Shown piece after piece: positions 62,341 through 64,000 of a stretch of 64,000 bases of DNA. Positions within the stretch are counted from its first letter, which is position 1. Each line of letters opens with the position of its first letter. This DNA comes from an uncultured Saprospiraceae bacterium. GTDB taxonomy: Bacteria; Bacteroidota; Bacteroidia; Chitinophagales; Saprospiraceae. The translations under genes and the position numbers were made by a program. Where the stretch lies: contig CALFBH010000096.1 in the NCBI GenBank assembly GCA_937951615.1, positions 20,222-84,221 of the forward strand, written 5' to 3'. The notes below the pieces were generated by a model. That model had not been told where the DNA came from and did not search any database. It saw only the letters and a list, made by a program, of their open reading frames with translations.

Positions 62341-63006
62341 CTATTGAGGAACTTCATATTGGATGCCCATCTTTTTCAAGGCATCTTCTAAATTTCCCAG
62401 TCCCATCTTTTTACGGCGTTCGTTTATATTAGTTTCATCTTTTATAGGATATACGTCGTTAATGCCTTTTTCTGGATTAAACGCAATTTGTGTACCGTAT
62501 AATTGTTCTTGCCCTTGATACATCAGCACTTTGTCGTGGATAAAGGCTGCATCAGCGGGATTGGCTGTGCCATTTTCGTAAGCGTTGATGACGATGTCCA
62601 AATGCTTCTCCAGTTTTTCACCAGGTGCTTTTTTAAGGATAGACAAGGCTTGCAAACTAGCTGCTTTTCCGTATTTTTCAGGACTGATCCAGCCATCTGT
62701 CTCCAGCATTTTTCCTAATTCTTCAAGATGCGTCGCATTCATTTTTTGTTGCTGTTCATCTAGTTCAAACATAGCTTCCTCGTCGCCAAATTGATCGGAA
62801 CTGCCATCAATTTTAGCCTGCAAATCTGCTTCTTTTATTTGCATATTCAGTAGGACTTTAGTGACTGGATTGTCAGCATACTTTGAATCTGTGGTGTTAG
62901 TTGTCGGCTTAGGCTTGGTCGTTGGACTGGTCAGGCTGTCACAGGCAGATAAGGACAGCACAAGTGCTAGGAGAAGGAAAGTTATTTTCCTGAATAGTAT
63001 AGTCAT
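62341..63006 (-). CDS. DUF6624-type lipoprotein
   Basis: 221 aa. Lipoprotein signal with LSLSAC at residues 17-22, a Thr/Pro-rich tether, then an acidic helical domain: DLQAKIDGSSDQFG, LGKMLETDGWISPEKYGKAASLQALSIL, AAFIHDKVLMYQGQEQLYGTQI, VYPIKDETNINERRKKMGL. GW.....YG, DRVLM..G..Q.YGTQ and NV.ERR..MGL are the conserved blocks of DUF6624; function unknown. It lies 39 bp upstream of the SprB-repeat gene on the same strand and could be co-transcribed. Confidence 0.85.
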   Translation of the reverse strand: MTILFRKITFLLLALVLSLSACDSLTSPTTKPKPTTNTTDSKYADNPVTKVLLNMQIKEADLQAKIDGSSDQFGDEEAMFELDEQQQKMNATHLEELGKMLETDGWISPEKYGKAASLQALSILKKAPGEKLEKHLDIVINAYENGTANPADAAFIHDKVLMYQGQEQLYGTQIAFNPEKGINDVYPIKDETNINERRKKMGLGNLEDALKKMGIQYEVPQ

Positions 63007-63206
63007 AAGGTAAATTTTGTTCTCTGGTAATAGAATGCCCCAAAGATAGGCTAAACTTTTTAACCAAAACCCAAATGAATGTCAAAATCAGGATTTTAAC
63101 TACAAGGTTTTTTCTGATTTTGAATGATGGAACTATATCATAGTCACGAAGTAGAAGCTAAGACCCTTATTGATTCAGAATTTGTTTGCAGATGAAAACG
63201 TGGGCG

Positions 63207-63346
63207 GTGTTCGAGTAAAGTATGGAATAGTCGCAAGGCGAATGTTTTTATAAAACTCCGGTGTTGGATGCTCCAATGCTGTACTTTCAACAGAAAAATT
63301 CGCCTTGCGGCTCTTGCGCTGCATTTATCCTACTTTAGTCGAACAC
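63207..63346 (+). repeat. Family A palindromic element, copy 3 (divergent arms)
   Basis: Ends GTGTTCGAGTAAAGTATGGA and TACTTTAGTCGAACAC are conserved. The inner arms are GCAAGGCGAAT / ATTCGCCTTGC in place of the CAGACGAA / TTCGTCTG of other copies, so complementarity is kept while sequence differs. No gene in 63007-63386. Confidence 0.75.
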
Positions 63347-63386
63347 TACCAAAACGTGAAGTTTGGCGATATTTATACTGCCTAGT

Positions 63387-63602
63387 CTAAAAAAACCGAA
63401 GCATAATATTTATAGTCGTAATCGCCATTATCGCCAAAGCCAATATGCGAACTATCCTATTGTTTTGTTGAATAAAGCTCTGCTGCTTCTGCTGCCCTTC
63501 ACGACTCTTGGGCTTTATAATACCCGTAGCAAATAGATAGACGTAAGTTGCCATAGCGAGTATAGCGGCTTCAAAAATTAACCCAATGTCAATAGCTTCC
63601 AT
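63387..63602 (-). CDS. Small two-helix membrane protein
   Basis: 71 aa from ATG 63602 (MEAIDIGLIFEAAILAMATYVYLFATGII); an ATG five codons upstream is also possible. Two hydrophobic helices (about 6-28 and 52-70) flank a basic, Gln-rich cytoplasmic loop (KPKSREGQQKQQSFIQQNNR). The layout is shared by many Bacteroidota small inner-membrane proteins of unknown role. It lies between family A copies 3 and 4. Confidence 0.72.
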   Translation of the reverse strand: MEAIDIGLIFEAAILAMATYVYLFATGIIKPKSREGQQKQQSFIQQNNRIVRILALAIMAITTINIMLRFF

Positions 63603-63746
63603 GTTTGAAAAAAACAAAATTAAAAAATATAAATTCCAAATTGCGCTTGCTCTCTATTCCGCCTATGGTTGAAACCAACCTGTGCGATTGAATTAAGTAC
63701 TCATGAATAGCTCATTAAATGATAGTAACAGTTTCAGTCACAATGC

Positions 63747-63768
63747 AGGGCAAACGCATCAAAATTTT
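63747..63768. repeat. Solitary end of element B
   Basis: GGGCAAACGCATCAAAATTT matches the terminal repeat of element B (4548) and directly abuts family A copy 4. No matching opposite end is seen before the window stops. Confidence 0.6.
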
Positions 63769-63772
63769 AGTC

Positions 63773-63908
63773 GTGTTCTATCAAAGCATCGTTGAGCAAA
63801 TTCCGTTGTCGTCAGACGAATTTAGTTGAAAATACAGCATATTTTCGGGGGCAAAGCACTAATTTTAATCAAATCCTTCGTCTGCCGACTATTCCATACT
63901 TTGAACAC
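63773..63908 (-). repeat. Family A palindromic element, copy 4 (inverted, worn ends)
   Basis: GTGTTCTATCAAAGCATCGT ... GTCTGCCGACTATTCCATAC, then TTTGAACAC; arms CAGACGAA/TTCGTCTG kept, right end 4 bp shorter. The rest of 63618-64000 shows no complete gene. A minus-strand frame is open from the right edge to about 63826 but has no recognisable motif. Confidence 0.75.
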
Positions 63909-64000
63909 CGCATTAAATTTAAATTTGGAAAATGAAGAAGAAAAGTCGGCTGACGATGGTTGCTTATCCACACGTATGATGATTTCCAGGACGATGAACT

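Noticed and set aside
63826..64000. Minus-strand frame open from the right window edge
   Set aside because: Its end lies inside family A copy 4 and no motif is recognisable in about 58 codons. It could be the tail of a gene beyond the window, but this cannot be supported.

Overview
The window looks like a chromosomal segment of a Bacteroidota bacterium, probably in or near the Saprospiria (Lewinella/Saprospira-like). The evidence is: secreted proteins ending in type IX secretion (T9SS) sorting domains; a gliding-motility-type C-terminal domain behind SprB-like repeats; a TonB-dependent receptor with a carboxypeptidase-regulatory N-terminus; a DISM-type LytS/LytTR two-component pair; and promoters with the Bacteroidota -7 element TAnnTTTG about 20 nt after a TTG. 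No rRNA, integrase, transposase or complete prophage was seen.

Layout. 1-5.6 kb: a truncated secreted GH74-like propeller protein, then an A/T-rich accessory patch with a NACHT STAND ATPase and a DUF4272 protein, a 250-bp inverted-repeat element, and an S24 (LexA/CI-type) regulator divergent from a membrane-anchored glucosaminidase. 5.7-10.8 kb: two glucosaminidase paralogues (the second lacks the catalytic Glu), an odd lipoprotein-HTH protein, a TauE-type permease, a metallophosphoesterase bracketed by copies of a gene 3' end, and a Uma2 protein. 10.9-13.5 kb: a TPP-riboswitch operon (NTF2-like, thiS, thiC); thiG is 20 kb away at 33 kb. 13.8-18.9 kb: a secreted hypothetical protein, a GH16 glucanase with two CBM-like modules, a basic secreted protein and a small lipoprotein. 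19-21.4 kb: a three-gene ABC exporter (two membrane proteins, one ATPase). 21.7-25.3 kb: a tandem pair of secreted paralogues, a T9SS protein and an EGF-like lipoprotein. 25.6-30.2 kb: an apparent four-gene unit of T9SS propeller, DISM histidine kinase, secreted PLA2-like protein and LytTR regulator. 30.7-40.4 kb: tex, a candidate structured small RNA, thiG, an AAA+ ATPase with nuclease-like tail, a DsbA/FrnE-like protein, smc. 40.7-50.8 kb: small genes, an orphan antitoxin-like gene, an SDR gene remnant, an oligopeptide-type permease, a fatty-acid hydroxylase, a MATE pump, a PLP aldolase/racemase-fold enzyme, a nucleotidyltransferase, three tRNAs (two of them peculiar), a ROK kinase and an AbiH abortive-infection protein. 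50.9-64 kb: a TonB receptor, a deformylase remnant, an oxidoreductase, an acetyltransferase, a CRISPR array with no cas genes, a methyltransferase, a DASH cryptochrome, a GT2 enzyme, a 910-aa SprB-repeat adhesin-like protein and a DUF6624 lipoprotein.

The strongest pattern that gene annotation does not explain is the density of small palindromic interspersed elements between genes. I can separate at least four multi-copy families: A, about 140 bp, four copies; C, about 140 bp, two; D, about 100 bp, three; E, about 90-155 bp, three. There are also several single palindromes and heptamer/octamer tandem tracts. Family A copies differ in arm sequence but keep the arms complementary, so the fold itself seems to be what is maintained. 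Defence-type genes (NACHT, AbiH, orphan CRISPR array, orphan antitoxin) and gene remnants (SDR, deformylase) lie among these repeats.

All function calls come from reading motifs by eye; no database search was possible.
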